A stretch of 38,265 nucleotides of DNA from the NCBI GenBank assembly GCA_016780825.1, contig JADHLF010000021.1, positions 1 to 38,265 of the forward strand, read 5' to 3'. Source of the DNA: Planktomarina sp. (GTDB lineage: Bacteria; Pseudomonadota; Alphaproteobacteria; Rhodobacterales; Rhodobacteraceae). Below the pieces are notes generated by a model. It saw nothing but the letters and a program-made list of their open reading frames with translations. It was not told the origin of the DNA and did no database searches. Of this stretch, positions 8,870-19,300 are shown piece after piece. A program made the translations under genes and the position numbers. Each line of letters opens with the position of its first letter. Within the stretch, counting starts at the first letter, position 1.

Positions 8870-9934
8870 CTAGGCGATATCAGAGGCAATCAACCCACGC
8901 GCCAGCTCCGCATAAGCAAGGGCCATCGGCCCATCGCCCGCAGCAGCTGGGGTGCCGCTGTCACCCGCAAGACGCACGCCCAGATCCAAAGGCAAAGAGC
9001 CCAAGAACGGCAGACCCAGCTTCTGCGCTTCCAACGCCACGCCCCCATGCCCGAAAATATGGGCTTCGTGGCCACATTCAGGGCAAATATATTGGCTCAT
9101 ATTCTCAATCATGCCCAAAATCGGCGTGTGCAGCGTGGCGAACATATCCAAAGCCTTGCGCGCATCCAAAAGCGCGACATCCTGCGGGGTCGAGACCACA
9201 ATCGCTCCGGTCAGCACGGTTTTCTGGCACAGCGTCAGCTGAACATCACCGGTGCCGGGCGGCAAATCGATGATTAAGACATCCAACGCGCCCCATTGCA
9301 CCTGATTGAGCATCTGCTGCAATGCGCCCATCAACATTGGACCGCGCCAAACCACTGCCTTATTCGGATCCACCATCAAACCAATCGACATCATCGTGAC
9401 CCCATGGGCCTGTAGCGGAATAATGACCTTGCCATCGGGACTGGCCGGGCGTTTGCTCACCCCCATCATGCGCGGCTGGCTCGGCCCGTAAATATCGGCA
9501 TCAAGCAACCCCACCCGTCGGCCTTGCTTGGCCAGAGCCACCGCCAAATTGGACGACACCGTCGATTTGCCAACCCCGCCCTTGCCCGAGGCAATCGCCA
9601 CGACACGGTCTACGCCAGGCACTTTAAGCGGCCCGTCTTGCGGTTTGGGGTGACCGCCCACTTTCAAATTTGGCGGCGGGGCTTTTTGCTCATGCGCGGT
9701 CACCACGGCGGTGACGCTGGACACACCGTCAAGCTGCATCACAATCTGCTCGGCTGCGGCGCGAATATCGGACAACTTGCGGGCAATCTCGGGCGTTGGC
9801 GCTTCAATGACGAAACGCACCACCTCCCCCTCGACCACCAAAGCGCGAATGAAATCGCGGCTCACCAGGTCCCCGCCATCGGGCAATTTCAGACGGGCCA
9901 AAGCGGCCAAAATATCAGAACGGTCGATTGGCAT
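8870..9934 (-). CDS. mrp: Mrp/ApbC-family iron-sulfur cluster carrier ATPase
   Basis: Cytosolic P-loop ATPase thought to carry and transfer Fe-S clusters. It has 354 residues: an N-terminal MIP18/DUF59 domain (about 5-80), then the deviant Walker A loop GKGGVGKS at 117-124, LLDADIYGPS (143-152), IIDLPPGTGD (221-230) and the cluster-binding CPEC at 284-287. The ATG is preceded by TAGGAGAG about 6 bases upstream. It is transcribed alone, away from the DUF1127 gene. Confidence 0.95.
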   Translation of the reverse strand: MPIDRSDILAALARLKLPDGGDLVSRDFIRALVVEGEVVRFVIEAPTPEIARKLSDIRAAAEQIVMQLDGVSSVTAVVTAHEQKAPPPNLKVGGHPKPQDGPLKVPGVDRVVAIASGKGGVGKSTVSSNLAVALAKQGRRVGLLDADIYGPSQPRMMGVSKRPASPDGKVIIPLQAHGVTMMSIGLMVDPNKAVVWRGPMLMGALQQMLNQVQWGALDVLIIDLPPGTGDVQLTLCQKTVLTGAIVVSTPQDVALLDARKALDMFATLHTPILGMIENMSQYICPECGHEAHIFGHGGVALEAQKLGLPFLGSLPLDLGVRLAGDSGTPAAAGDGPMALAYAELARGLIASDIA

Positions 9935-10121
9935 ATCAGCTCTCCTAATCTCTCCGCGCAGCTATGCCCCCGCAAACCCTCTGATGCAAGCCCAAGGCCA
10001 ATGCCCCGCAAGAGCCATGCAAATGCTGCATAGCGGCAATTCCCAATCATGCGTTGCGAAACCGCGCCCCGCGCTCCACATACAGCGCATCAACAGTCCG
10101 GTTGATATAGAGGATAGAACG

Positions 10122-10337
10122 ATGACAATAGTAACAGATTTCAATGTAACCACCCCCTCCTTCGGCGCAGCACTCACAGCGCGCTGGACTGCTTTGCGTG
10201 AGCAAATGGCCAAACGCGCCCTGTACCGCAAAACACTCTCTGAATTGCAATGCTTGACTGGCCGCGAATTGGCCGATCTTGGCATTCATCGCTCCGCGAT
10301 CCGAGGCATCGCTTATGAGGCGGCCTTCGGCGAATAA
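10122..10337 (+). CDS. ccaF1: DUF1127 small basic protein, CcaF1-like
   Basis: A 71-residue protein whose C-terminal half (about residues 35-65: YRKTLSELQCLTGRELADLGIHRS) is a typical DUF1127 segment. In Rhodobacter sphaeroides a DUF1127 protein named CcaF1 is encoded just upstream of the CcsR sRNAs, is stress-induced and acts in RNA maturation and turnover. The same arrangement is seen here, with two C-rich hairpins starting about 50 bases after the stop codon. The ATG at 10122 is chosen because the DUF1127 family is short and the upstream extension is not protein-like. The gene symbol is transferred by synteny. Confidence 0.85.
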   Translation: MTIVTDFNVTTPSFGAALTARWTALREQMAKRALYRKTLSELQCLTGRELADLGIHRSAIRGIAYEAAFGE

Positions 10338-10379
10338 TCGCGAATTGAATTATCAGATTCACCGCCCGAGGCCTTGGAT

Positions 10380-10455
10380 CTGAGCTATAGGCTTTCTCCT
10401 CCCTGAAGCCTGCACAAAGCGGCGGCGTCCTCCTCCCGGATGCCGTCGTTTTTTT
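10380..10455 (+). ncRNA. ccsR: CcsR-like stress sRNA with two anti-SD-type hairpins
   Basis: Downstream of the DUF1127 stop are two hairpins. The first has a 6-bp stem, AGGCTT (10389-10394) with AAGCCT (10406-10411), and a loop holding CTCCTCCC. The second has a 10-bp stem (10420-10429 with 10439-10448) and the loop CTCCTCCCG; the full CCTCCTCCC motif spans its start. Seven T follow (10449-10455), making it an intrinsic terminator. This matches the described architecture of CcsR RNAs: two stem-loops with CCUCCUCCC motifs, produced from the 3' region of a DUF1127 mRNA. Rhodobacter sphaeroides has four tandem copies; only one is seen here. The 5' end is a guess. Confidence 0.8.
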
Positions 10456-10515
10456 GTCCAAAATTTGGCCCAAAGTGTCATTGCACTTTGCCGGCAGTGG
10501 TGACACCTATGGCCC

Positions 10516-11118
10516 ATGACAATTTCACTGCTGACCGGTCTCGTGCTCTTTTGCTTTGTCTCCTCGATCACGCCCGGACCCAACAATTTGATGCTTATGG
10601 CCACTGGCGCCAATTTTGGCGCGCGGCGCGCCGCACCCCATGCCTCTGGCATTGTTTTGGGATTTACCTTCATGATTATCGCCATCGGATTGGGTGTGGC
10701 GCAGCTCTTTCAAAGCTACCCTTTGGCCCATCAGCTACTCGGTGGCATCTCAGTCGTCTATCTCATTTATTTGGCCTATAAAACGGCAACCGCCAGCACA
10801 AAACTCGACAGCCCCAAGGCCACAGGCAAGCCAATTACATTTTGGCAAGCGGCGGCCTTTCAATGGGTGAACCCCAAGGCTTGGACCATGGCCCTGGCCG
10901 CGGTCACGGTTTATGCGCCGCAGCCTGTGACCCATAGGGACGTGATAACCGTGGCCCTTATATTTGGTGTCATTAACCTGCCCTGCATCAGCGTCTGGTT
11001 GTTGCTCGGGGTGAAAATGCGGCGGTTTTTGACAACGCCAGCCCGGCTGCGCGGCTTTAATTGGACCATGGCGGGACTGTTGCTGCTCTCCCTCGCACCG
11101 ATTGCAGCGTTAAACTAA
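10516..11118 (+). CDS. LysE/RhtB-family amino-acid exporter
   Basis: A 200-residue inner-membrane protein with about six hydrophobic segments. The N-terminal signature SSITPGPNNLMLMATGANFG (residues 16-35) is typical of the LysE/RhtB translocators, which export amino acids or their derivatives. FQWVNPKAW (about 114-122) is a second conserved family patch. The substrate cannot be predicted. It stands alone and converges with the FAD oxidoreductase gene 20 bases away. Confidence 0.9.
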   Translation: MTISLLTGLVLFCFVSSITPGPNNLMLMATGANFGARRAAPHASGIVLGFTFMIIAIGLGVAQLFQSYPLAHQLLGGISVVYLIYLAYKTATASTKLDSPKATGKPITFWQAAAFQWVNPKAWTMALAAVTVYAPQPVTHRDVITVALIFGVINLPCISVWLLLGVKMRRFLTTPARLRGFNWTMAGLLLLSLAPIAALN

Positions 11119-11137
11119 GCGGCAAACGGCCAAACCG

Positions 11138-12430
11138 TTAGAGCCCGAGCCCGTCCAAAAGCCGGTAATAGGCAACCTTGGCCTCGACCCCAAAGGGGTA
11201 GAACCGGTGAAATGGGATCTTCCGCAGAGGGGTCACCGGAAAATCCAGATCTGCATGCGGCCTGCCCGAGGCCCAAGTGGCCAGAACCTTGCCCATCGCA
11301 GTGGCCATCGCCACCCCGCGCCCGTTATAGCCAAGCCCCGCGGCCATGCCATTTCCGAAATCATGCAAATGCGGGTATTGGTCGGCGGTGGCGGCGATGT
11401 AACCGCCCCACTCAAACTCCCAACGCACCTGTGCCAATTGAGGAAAGAGTTTGATGGACCATGCGCGGGCTTGGGCGAGACGGGCCCGTGTCGCTCGGAC
11501 AGAATAGCCACCGCGCGCGCCCATAACAAATCGCCCCGCCGCATCCATGCGAAAATAGGACAGGAGCCGGCGGGTGTCAGAGGGGGCATGTAGCCCCGGC
11601 AAAATACGGGCGCGCAGCTCCTCTGGGAGCGGCTCGGTCGCCACTTGTACCGAGCGGATCGGCACCACGGAGCGTTGCACCCCGCTATGCAACGGGCCGC
11701 TGTAGCCATTGGTACACAGCAGCACCCGGCCTGCGCGCAGCCGCCCTCGCTCGGTGACCAACAGATGCTCTGCACCGCGCCGCTCTAACCTTTGAACCGG
11801 AGACTTCCCGTAAATCTGCACGCCCGCCGCTCGAGCAGCATCGCAGAGGCCCAAAGCGTAGTTGAGAGGATGCAGATTGCCGCCGCGTGGATCGATCAGG
11901 CCGCCAATATAGGCTTTTGTGCCAATGGCCTGCGCCACATCTGCGCGCGACAAAGGCTCAAGATCCGCGCCATGCTGGGTCCATTGTTCCGCTTTTTGCA
12001 CCAAAGACTTCATACCCGCAGAATTATGCGCCGCACGCAGCCACCCAACCGGGCGCGCATCGCATTGAATGTGATGCTCTGCAATCAAATCAAACACCAG
12101 CTGCCCGGCCTGACCTGAAAGCCGGATCATCCGCTGGCCCATCTCGGGTCCAAAGCGCGCGATGGCGTCATTTGGCGCCTCAATCAACCCCGGATTGACC
12201 TGCCCACCATTGCGCCCAGACGCGCCCCATCCCGGCGTTTGCGCCTCCAAAACCACCACGGATCGGCCCATCTGTGCCAGATGCAGCGCCGCTGAAAGGC
12301 CCGTAAACCCCGCCCCCACAATCGCCACATCGGCTGAGACATCCGCCTGCAGCTCGGGACAGGGCGCAGAAGGATTCGCAGTGGCCGACCAGAGGGAGTT
12401 GGCAATTACAGGCTCTTCATTTTGAATCAT
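11138..12430 (-). CDS. FAD-dependent amine oxidoreductase, PuuB/OrdL-like
   Basis: A 430-residue DAO-family flavoprotein. The N-terminal Rossmann motif VAIVGAGFTGLSAALH lies at 35-50, followed by VVVLEA and GWGASGRNGGQVNPGL, the pattern seen in gamma-glutamylputrescine oxidases and related amine dehydrogenases. The C-terminus has WGGYIAATADQYPHL and GYNGRGVAMAT, the second FAD-contact region. It probably oxidises an amine or N-alkyl amino acid; the exact substrate is not visible. No polyamine genes are adjacent. It lies 84 bases downstream of the helicase gene on the same strand. Confidence 0.88.
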   Translation of the reverse strand: MIQNEEPVIANSLWSATANPSAPCPELQADVSADVAIVGAGFTGLSAALHLAQMGRSVVVLEAQTPGWGASGRNGGQVNPGLIEAPNDAIARFGPEMGQRMIRLSGQAGQLVFDLIAEHHIQCDARPVGWLRAAHNSAGMKSLVQKAEQWTQHGADLEPLSRADVAQAIGTKAYIGGLIDPRGGNLHPLNYALGLCDAARAAGVQIYGKSPVQRLERRGAEHLLVTERGRLRAGRVLLCTNGYSGPLHSGVQRSVVPIRSVQVATEPLPEELRARILPGLHAPSDTRRLLSYFRMDAAGRFVMGARGGYSVRATRARLAQARAWSIKLFPQLAQVRWEFEWGGYIAATADQYPHLHDFGNGMAAGLGYNGRGVAMATAMGKVLATWASGRPHADLDFPVTPLRKIPFHRFYPFGVEAKVAYYRLLDGLGL

Positions 12431-12514
12431 TGCCGCGCGCCTTCATGTTGTGAATACAAGGATTTTGTGGCGCATCTGCGCAAGGCACTCAAGAAAAATC
12501 CACCGAGCCAAGGC

Positions 12515-14908
12515 CTAAAAAGGCGCGTCACCCACCGCATCGGCACTTTGAATATATTGCGCCACGACCTTCTTTGAGCCCGCCTTATCAAATTCAATAT
12601 CCAGCTTGTCGCCCTCTATGGTTAAAACTTCACCATAGCCGAATTTTTGGTGAAACACGCGATCCCCCACACAAAAGGCCGAAACGGCCGTCATATCGAT
12701 GGTCATATGGTTGGCTTGCGCCGGTTGGCGCATTCCGCGTTGACTGCTGCGTTCTTGCAAGCGCCGCCAACCGGGGGAATTATAGACATCCGCTTTGCTG
12801 GCCCGTTCAAATATCGTGCTGCCCGCCGCCTCCTGCACCGCAGGGTTGGCGGTTGAGGCCATACCGGCAGCTCCAAAGCCGCCCCCATAAAGCCCCGGCG
12901 GGGTCAGCACATCTACATGCGCGCTTGGCAGCTCATCGATAAACCGGCTCGGCAAAGCCGATTGCCATTGCCCATAAACCCGGCGATTGGCCGCAAATGA
13001 AATCGTGCAAATTTCTTCCGCGCGGGTGATGCCCACATAGGCCAGGCGCCGCTCCTCCTCCAATCCCTTAAGACCGCTTTCATCCATGGAGCGCTGCGAG
13101 GGAAACAGGCCATCCTCCCAACCTGGCAAAAACACCATCGGAAATTCGAGGCCCTTGGCCGCATGCAGCGTCATAATCGAGACCTTTGCCCCATCCGATT
13201 GCTGTTCATTGTCCATGATCAGGCTGACATGCTCCAAAAACCCTTGCAGATTTTCAAATCCTTCCAAGGCTTTGACCAGCTCTTTGAGGTTTTCCAAGCG
13301 CCCTGGCGCCTCTGGCGTTTTGTCATTTTGCCAATGGGTGGTGTAGCCACTTTCATCGAGGATGATTTCCGCAAGCTCCACATGGGTGTCAGCCTGCTGG
13401 CGGATCTGTGCGTGCCAGCGGTCAATGCCATGGATCAGATTTGCCAATTCCACAGCACCCTTGCCGCCCAAATCTTTCGCCGCCAGCAAAATCCGCGCGC
13501 CTTCCACCAAAGACACGCCATTGCTGCGCGCGGCAGTTTGGATTTTCTGCCGCGCCTTGTCGCCCAGCCCGCGCTTGGGCGTGTTGACGATGCGCTCAAA
13601 GGCCAAATCATCATCGGTGCTGACCGCCAGACGAAAATAGGCCATCGCATCTCGGATTTCCATGCGCTCATAAAACCTCGGCCCACCAATCACACGATAG
13701 GGCAGACCAATGGTCAAAAAGCGATCCTCAAAAGCGCGCATTTGATGGGAGGCGCGTACCAAAATCGCCATGCGATCAAGATCCAGGGCCGCTTGTCCCC
13801 GCGTGCCGCGCTGCGCCGCTTCGATCTCCTCACCAATCCAGCGGGCCTCTTCCTCGCCATCCCAATGGCCAATCAGCCGCAGCTTTTCGCCCTCTTGCTT
13901 TTCGGTCCAAAGCGTCTTGCCCAAGCGGCCTTTGTTGCCATCAATCACCGCGCTGGCCGCAGCCAGAATATGCGGCGTGGAGCGGTAGTTTTGCTCCAAA
14001 CGCACCACATGAGCACCTGGAAAATCGGTCTCAAACCGCAAAATATTCCCAACTTCCGCGCCGCGCCAACCGTATATGGACTGGTCATCATCGCCAACGC
14101 AGCAAATATTCTGATGCCCCTGCGCCAAGAGCCTGAGCCACAAATATTGCGCCACATTGGTGTCTTGATATTCGTCCACCAGAATATAGCGAAAAAACCT
14201 CTGGTATTGCGCCAAGACTTCACTGTGTTCTTGGAAGAGGGTCACAACATGCAACAGCAGGTCACCAAAATCTGCGGCATTCAATTCGCGCAAACGCCTT
14301 TGATATTGCCCGTAGAGCTCAACGCCCTTGTGGTCAAAAGCGCCCGCCTCAGAAGCTGGAACTTGACCCGGCGTCCAAGCTCGGTTTTTCCAGCCGTCAA
14401 TGATGCTCGCCAATTGCCGAGCCGGCCAACGTTTGTCGTCAATCTGCGCCGCGGCAATCAATTGCTTCATCAATCGCAGCTGATCATCGCTGTCCAGAAT
14501 GGTGAAATTGCTTTTCAGCCCCGCCAATTCCGCATGACGGCGCAGGATTTTCACACAGATTGAGTGAAAGGTGCCCATCCAAGGCATGCCCTCCACCTGA
14601 CCGATCAAATGGCCCACCCGGTCTTTCATCTCGCGCGCGGCCTTATTGGTAAAGGTAACCGCGAGAATCTCATGAGGACGCGCCGTCCTCGTATGGAGCA
14701 AATGCGCGATGCGGGCGGTGAGCGCCTTGGTCTTCCCTGTCCCTGCCCCCGCCAGCATCAAAACAGGGCCGCCGAGCTGCTCCACCGCCGCGCGCTGCGC
14801 CGGATTTAGCCCATCCATATAGGACGCCGGACGGGCAGCCATGGCCATCTGACTCAAGCGGGGGGATGCGGCGGCCTCAAAGGCCTCTGATTCATCAAAA
14901 CTGCTCAT
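12515..14908 (-). CDS. uvrD: UvrD/PcrA-type ATP-dependent DNA helicase
   Basis: SF1A 3'-5' helicase for nucleotide-excision and mismatch repair and for removal of proteins from DNA. It has 797 residues from the ATG at 14908, which has AGGA nine bases upstream; a longer frame would need a TTG and adds an unlikely extension. Visible motifs are AGAGTGKT (53-60), VDEYQDTN, GDDDQSIYGWRGAE, LEQNYRS, TLHAAKGLEFPMVFLPGWEDG and AYVGITRA, covering the whole helicase core. A C-terminal Tudor-like segment (VFHQKFGYGEVLTIEGDKLDIEFD) is typical of UvrD/PcrA. Confidence 0.96.
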   Translation of the reverse strand: MSSFDESEAFEAAASPRLSQMAMAARPASYMDGLNPAQRAAVEQLGGPVLMLAGAGTGKTKALTARIAHLLHTRTARPHEILAVTFTNKAAREMKDRVGHLIGQVEGMPWMGTFHSICVKILRRHAELAGLKSNFTILDSDDQLRLMKQLIAAAQIDDKRWPARQLASIIDGWKNRAWTPGQVPASEAGAFDHKGVELYGQYQRRLRELNAADFGDLLLHVVTLFQEHSEVLAQYQRFFRYILVDEYQDTNVAQYLWLRLLAQGHQNICCVGDDDQSIYGWRGAEVGNILRFETDFPGAHVVRLEQNYRSTPHILAAASAVIDGNKGRLGKTLWTEKQEGEKLRLIGHWDGEEEARWIGEEIEAAQRGTRGQAALDLDRMAILVRASHQMRAFEDRFLTIGLPYRVIGGPRFYERMEIRDAMAYFRLAVSTDDDLAFERIVNTPKRGLGDKARQKIQTAARSNGVSLVEGARILLAAKDLGGKGAVELANLIHGIDRWHAQIRQQADTHVELAEIILDESGYTTHWQNDKTPEAPGRLENLKELVKALEGFENLQGFLEHVSLIMDNEQQSDGAKVSIMTLHAAKGLEFPMVFLPGWEDGLFPSQRSMDESGLKGLEEERRLAYVGITRAEEICTISFAANRRVYGQWQSALPSRFIDELPSAHVDVLTPPGLYGGGFGAAGMASTANPAVQEAAGSTIFERASKADVYNSPGWRRLQERSSQRGMRQPAQANHMTIDMTAVSAFCVGDRVFHQKFGYGEVLTIEGDKLDIEFDKAGSKKVVAQYIQSADAVGDAPF

Positions 14909-15041
14909 GCCGTCGATCCTAGCGTCATTTGCGCCAAAGTGAAACAATTGTTCGCGTTGTGTTCTTATGTTTTCTTAAAAATGCAAAGCAAAGCGAAAAT
15001 AAGGCTTAAACTCGCAATTTAAATGATGTAAGCGCTTGCAT

Positions 15042-16190
15042 ATGGATCTCAACTCAAAATACCCCGCCATCTCAGACCTGCGTTCAAAAGCGCGCAAGAG
15101 AATCCCGCATTTTGCCTGGGAATATCTCGACAGCGCCACGGGCGATGAAAGCACATTGCGTCGCAATCGCTCTGCCCTGGACGCGATCCATTTTGTCCCA
15201 CGCGGGCTGCGCGGCGAAATCAAACCGCAATTGGCGGTCGAGTTTCTTGGCAAATCCTATTCCGCCCCCTTCGGCATTGCGCCGGTTGGCATGTCAGGTT
15301 TGATGTGGCCGGGTGCGGAAAAAACCCTAGCCGGCTTTGCCGCCGGCGCCAAAATTCCCTACGGCATGTCAACGGTTGCCACGACCACGCCTGAGGATGT
15401 TGCCCCCTATCTGGGCGATATGGGGTGGTTTCAGATGTACCCACCCCGCGACGAGGCCATTCGAAATGATATGATCCAGCGGGTGAAAAATGCCGGCTTT
15501 ACCACTTTGGTGGTGACCATCGACGTGCCGGCTAAATCGCGGCGCGAACGGCAGATTCGCGGCGGGCTGGTGCAGCCACCGCGCCTCACACCCCGCATCT
15601 TGGCACAGGTGGCCGGCTGTCCAGAATGGGCGCTGCGCACCGCACTCAACGGCAAGCCGCGGATGAAAATGATTGAAACCTACGGCAAGGCGGTCATGGA
15701 AAGCGTGGCCTCCCTGCCCTCAAACAACCACGTTGGATATCTGCTGCGCACGGCCCCCGATCACAGCTATGTGAAACTCTTGCGCGACGCATGGGATGGG
15801 CCGCTCATTGTCAAAGGCGTGATGTGCCCCGATGATGCCGCCCCTTTGGAGGGGCTTGGCGTAGATGCGGTTTGGGTCTCTAACCACGCAGGCCGGCAAT
15901 TTGCAGGCAGCCCTGCCGCGATTGATATGCTGCCGGCCGTCAAAGCAGCGACCAATCTACCGCTCATTTTTGACAGCGGTATAGAGGGGGGATTGGACAT
16001 GCTGCGGGCGCTCGCATTGGGCGCGGATTTTGTCATGATGGGTCGGGCTTGGCACTATGCGCTCGGAGCCATCGGTGCAAAAGGTCCTGCGCATTTATAT
16101 GATATGTTGGTGGATGATTTGAAATCAAATATGATCCAAATTGCCGCCACCCAGCTGAGCGATTTGCCAGATTTGCTGCATAAATATTGA
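15042..16190 (+). CDS. FMN-dependent alpha-hydroxy-acid dehydrogenase (LldD-like)
   Basis: A 382-residue TIM-barrel flavoenzyme of the L-lactate dehydrogenase / glycolate oxidase family. Family landmarks are YLDSATGDE (about 27-35), APFGIAPVGMSGLMWPGAE, VVTIDVPAKSRRERQIRGG, IVKGVMCPDDA with the FMN-contact lysine, SNHAGRQ with the catalytic histidine, and GADFVMMGRAWHYALGA. Two motif positions differ from the usual consensus: SNHAGRQ in place of SNHGGRQ and DSGIEGG in place of DGGIR(R/S)G. The substrate is therefore left open (lactate, mandelate or another 2-hydroxy acid). The ATG at 15042 is preferred to the TTG two codons upstream. Confidence 0.85.
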   Translation: MDLNSKYPAISDLRSKARKRIPHFAWEYLDSATGDESTLRRNRSALDAIHFVPRGLRGEIKPQLAVEFLGKSYSAPFGIAPVGMSGLMWPGAEKTLAGFAAGAKIPYGMSTVATTTPEDVAPYLGDMGWFQMYPPRDEAIRNDMIQRVKNAGFTTLVVTIDVPAKSRRERQIRGGLVQPPRLTPRILAQVAGCPEWALRTALNGKPRMKMIETYGKAVMESVASLPSNNHVGYLLRTAPDHSYVKLLRDAWDGPLIVKGVMCPDDAAPLEGLGVDAVWVSNHAGRQFAGSPAAIDMLPAVKAATNLPLIFDSGIEGGLDMLRALALGADFVMMGRAWHYALGAIGAKGPAHLYDMLVDDLKSNMIQIAATQLSDLPDLLHKY

Positions 16191-16344
16191 ATTATTCGCA
16201 GTGTTCACCGGACAAGCGTTCGAATTTCACCGAGTTAAACTCTGTAAAAAACGCGGATTTTGACGATAAAAACTCAAAAAACAATTTGTAACCTTGGGGG
16301 TTCTGGCCTTAAATGCTGCAACTGCATTGTTACGAGGACTACCC

Positions 16345-19300
16345 ATGGCCGAATTCAAAAAAATCTTGATTGCCAATCGCGGTGAAATCGCAATTCGCAT
16401 CATGCGTGCTGCAAATGAATTGGGCAAGCGCACGGTGGCCGTCTATGCCGAGGAGGACAAGCTCGGCCTGCATCGTTTCAAGGCAGATGAAGCCTATAAG
16501 ATCGGCGAAGGCCTCGGGCCCGTGGCGGCCTATTTGAGCATTGACGAAATTTTACGCGTGACCAAGGCCTGCGGCGCAGATGCGATCCATCCCGGCTATG
16601 GTCTTCTGTCCGAGAACCCCGATTTTGTCGATGCTTGCACCGCAGCGGGCATTGCCTTTATCGGCCCCAAGGCGGAGACTATGCGCCAGCTGGGCGACAA
16701 GGCGAGCGCGCGCCGCGTGGCGATTGAGGCACAAGTGCCGGTTGTTCCTGCCACCGAAGTGCTTGGCAATGATATGGACGCAATCCGAGCAGAGGCGGCA
16801 AAAATTGGCTATCCGTTGATGCTGAAGGCCAGCTGGGGCGGCGGCGGACGCGGTATGCGCCCCATACGGAATGCTGAAGAGTTGGAAGAGAAGGTTTTAG
16901 AGGGCCGGCGTGAAGCTGAGGCGGCCTTTGGCAATGGCGAAGGCTACCTGGAGCGGATGATCCAACGGGCACGCCATGTGGAAGTGCAAATTTTGGGTGA
17001 TAAATTCGGCGATATCTATCATCTTTATGAGCGCGATTGCTCGGTTCAGCGCCGCAATCAAAAAGTCGTCGAGCGCGCTCCGGCCCCCTATCTGACCGAG
17101 GCCCAACGGGCTGAAATCTGCGCTCTGGGAAAGAAAATCTGCGCCCATGTAAATTACGAATGCGCCGGAACTGTCGAATTCCTAATGGATATGGACAGCC
17201 AAGAGTTTTACTTCATTGAGGTCAACCCGAGGGTGCAGGTGGAGCATACGGTGACAGAGGAGGTCACCGGCATCGACATCGTCCGGGCGCAAATTCTCAT
17301 AGCCGAGGGAAAATCTCTCGCCGAAGCCACCGGTACGGCCTGCCAAGACGATGTGCGGCTGGACGGCCATGCAATTCAATGCCGCGTGACCACGGAAGAT
17401 CCGTCAAATAATTTCATCCCCGATTACGGGCGCATCACGGCCTATCGCGGCGCGACGGGCATGGGGATTCGCCTGGATGGCGGCACGGCCTATTCGGGCG
17501 CTGTGATTACCCGCTATTATGATAGCCTTCTGGAAAAGGTGACAGCTTGGGCGCCTACCCCCGAAGCGGCCATTGCGCGAATGGATCGGGCGCTGCGCGA
17601 ATTTAGGATTCGCGGGGTCAGCACCAATATCGCCTTCGTGGAAAATTTGCTCAAACATCCCACTTTCCTAAATTACGAATATACCACCAGTTTTATCGAC
17701 ACCACGCCGGATCTGTTCAAATTCAGCAAGCGGCGCGATCGGGCCACAAAGATCTTGACCTATATTGCAGATATCACGGTCAACGGACATCCTGAGACCC
17801 AAGATCGGGTCCGTCCATCCAATGATGTGAAGCCGCCCAAAGCTCCAATCCTCGCCGGTGATCGGACCCAAGGCACCAAGGATATTCTGACCGCGCGGGG
17901 TCCAAAGGGTCTGGCCGAATGGATGAAAGCCCAAGATCGCCTCTTGCTGACAGACACCACCATGCGCGATGGGCATCAATCGCTTCTGGCGACCCGCATG
18001 CGCAGCCATGACATGGTCAAGATCGCTCCAGCCTATGCGGCGGGGCTGCCTGGGCTTTTTTCGGTCGAATGTTGGGGCGGGGCGACCTTTGATGTGGCCT
18101 ATCGCTTTTTGCAAGAATGCCCTTGGCAGAGATTGCGCGACCTGCGCGCCGCCATGCCCAATATCATGACACAGATGCTTTTGCGCGCCAGCAATGGGGT
18201 GGGTTATACCAACTACCCCGACAATGTGGTGCAATTCTTTGTGCGTCAAGCGGCACAGACGGGTGTGGACGTCTTCCGCGTATTTGACAGCCTCAATTGG
18301 GTGGAAAATATGCGCGTCGCCATGGATGCGGTGATCGAAGCGGATCGGGTCTGCGAGGGTACGATCTGCTACACCGGTGACATTCTTAATCCTGACCGCG
18401 CGAAATATGATCTGAAATATTATGTCTCTATGGCCAAAGAGTTGGAGGCTGCCGGTGCGCATGTGCTGGGGCTCAAGGATATGGCGGGTCTGCTGAAACC
18501 GGCGGCGGCCAAGGCTTTGATTGGCGCGCTCAAGCAAGAAGTGGGCCTGCCCATCCATTTCCATACTCACGACACCTCAGGCATTTCTGGCGCAACGGTT
18601 CTCGCGGCGGCCGACGCTGGGGTGGATGCGGTTGATACAGCGATGGATGCTTTTGCTGGCGGCACATCTCAGCCAGCTTTGGGCTCTATCGTCGAGGCTT
18701 TGGCCCATACGGAGCGTGACACCGGCCTAGATATCGCTGAGATCCGCAAGATCAGCGGCTATTGGGAGCACGTCCGCGCGCAATACAGTGCTTTTGAAAG
18801 CGGCTTACAGGCGCCCGCCTCTGAGGTATACCTGCATGAAATGCCCGGTGGCCAATTCACCAACCTCAAAGCCCAGGCCCGCTCAATGGGATTGGAAGAG
18901 CGCTGGGAGGACGTGGCGCAGACCTATGCAGATGTGAACCAAATGTTCGGCGATATCGTAAAGGTGACGCCCAGTTCAAAAGTGGTGGGCGACATGGCCC
19001 TGATGATGGTCTCACAGGGATTGACCCGCGCTGAAGTTGAAGACCCGGCCCGCGATGTGGCCTTCCCTGACAGTGTGGTCGATATGATGCGTGGCAATCT
19101 CGGGCAGCCTCCCGGCGGGTTTCCCGCAGGTATTTCGGCCAAAGTTCTCAAGGGGCAGCCCCCTATGACCGAGCGGCCAGGGAAATCCATGCCCGCGGCC
19201 GATTTGGAGGCGCTGCGCGCCGAAGTCAGCGCAGTGTTGGAGGGCAAACAGGTCGATGATGAAGATTTGAACGGCTATTTGATGTATCCAAAGGTGTTTC

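Noticed and set aside
13163..14563. 466-codon plus-strand frame opposite the UvrD gene
   Set aside because: The opposite strand carries all helicase motifs. The plus-strand product shows no domain and has no ribosome site.
14909..14947. Extended start of the UvrD helicase
   Set aside because: It requires TTG as start and adds MFHFGANDARIDG without a ribosome site; the ATG at 14908 has AGGA in place.
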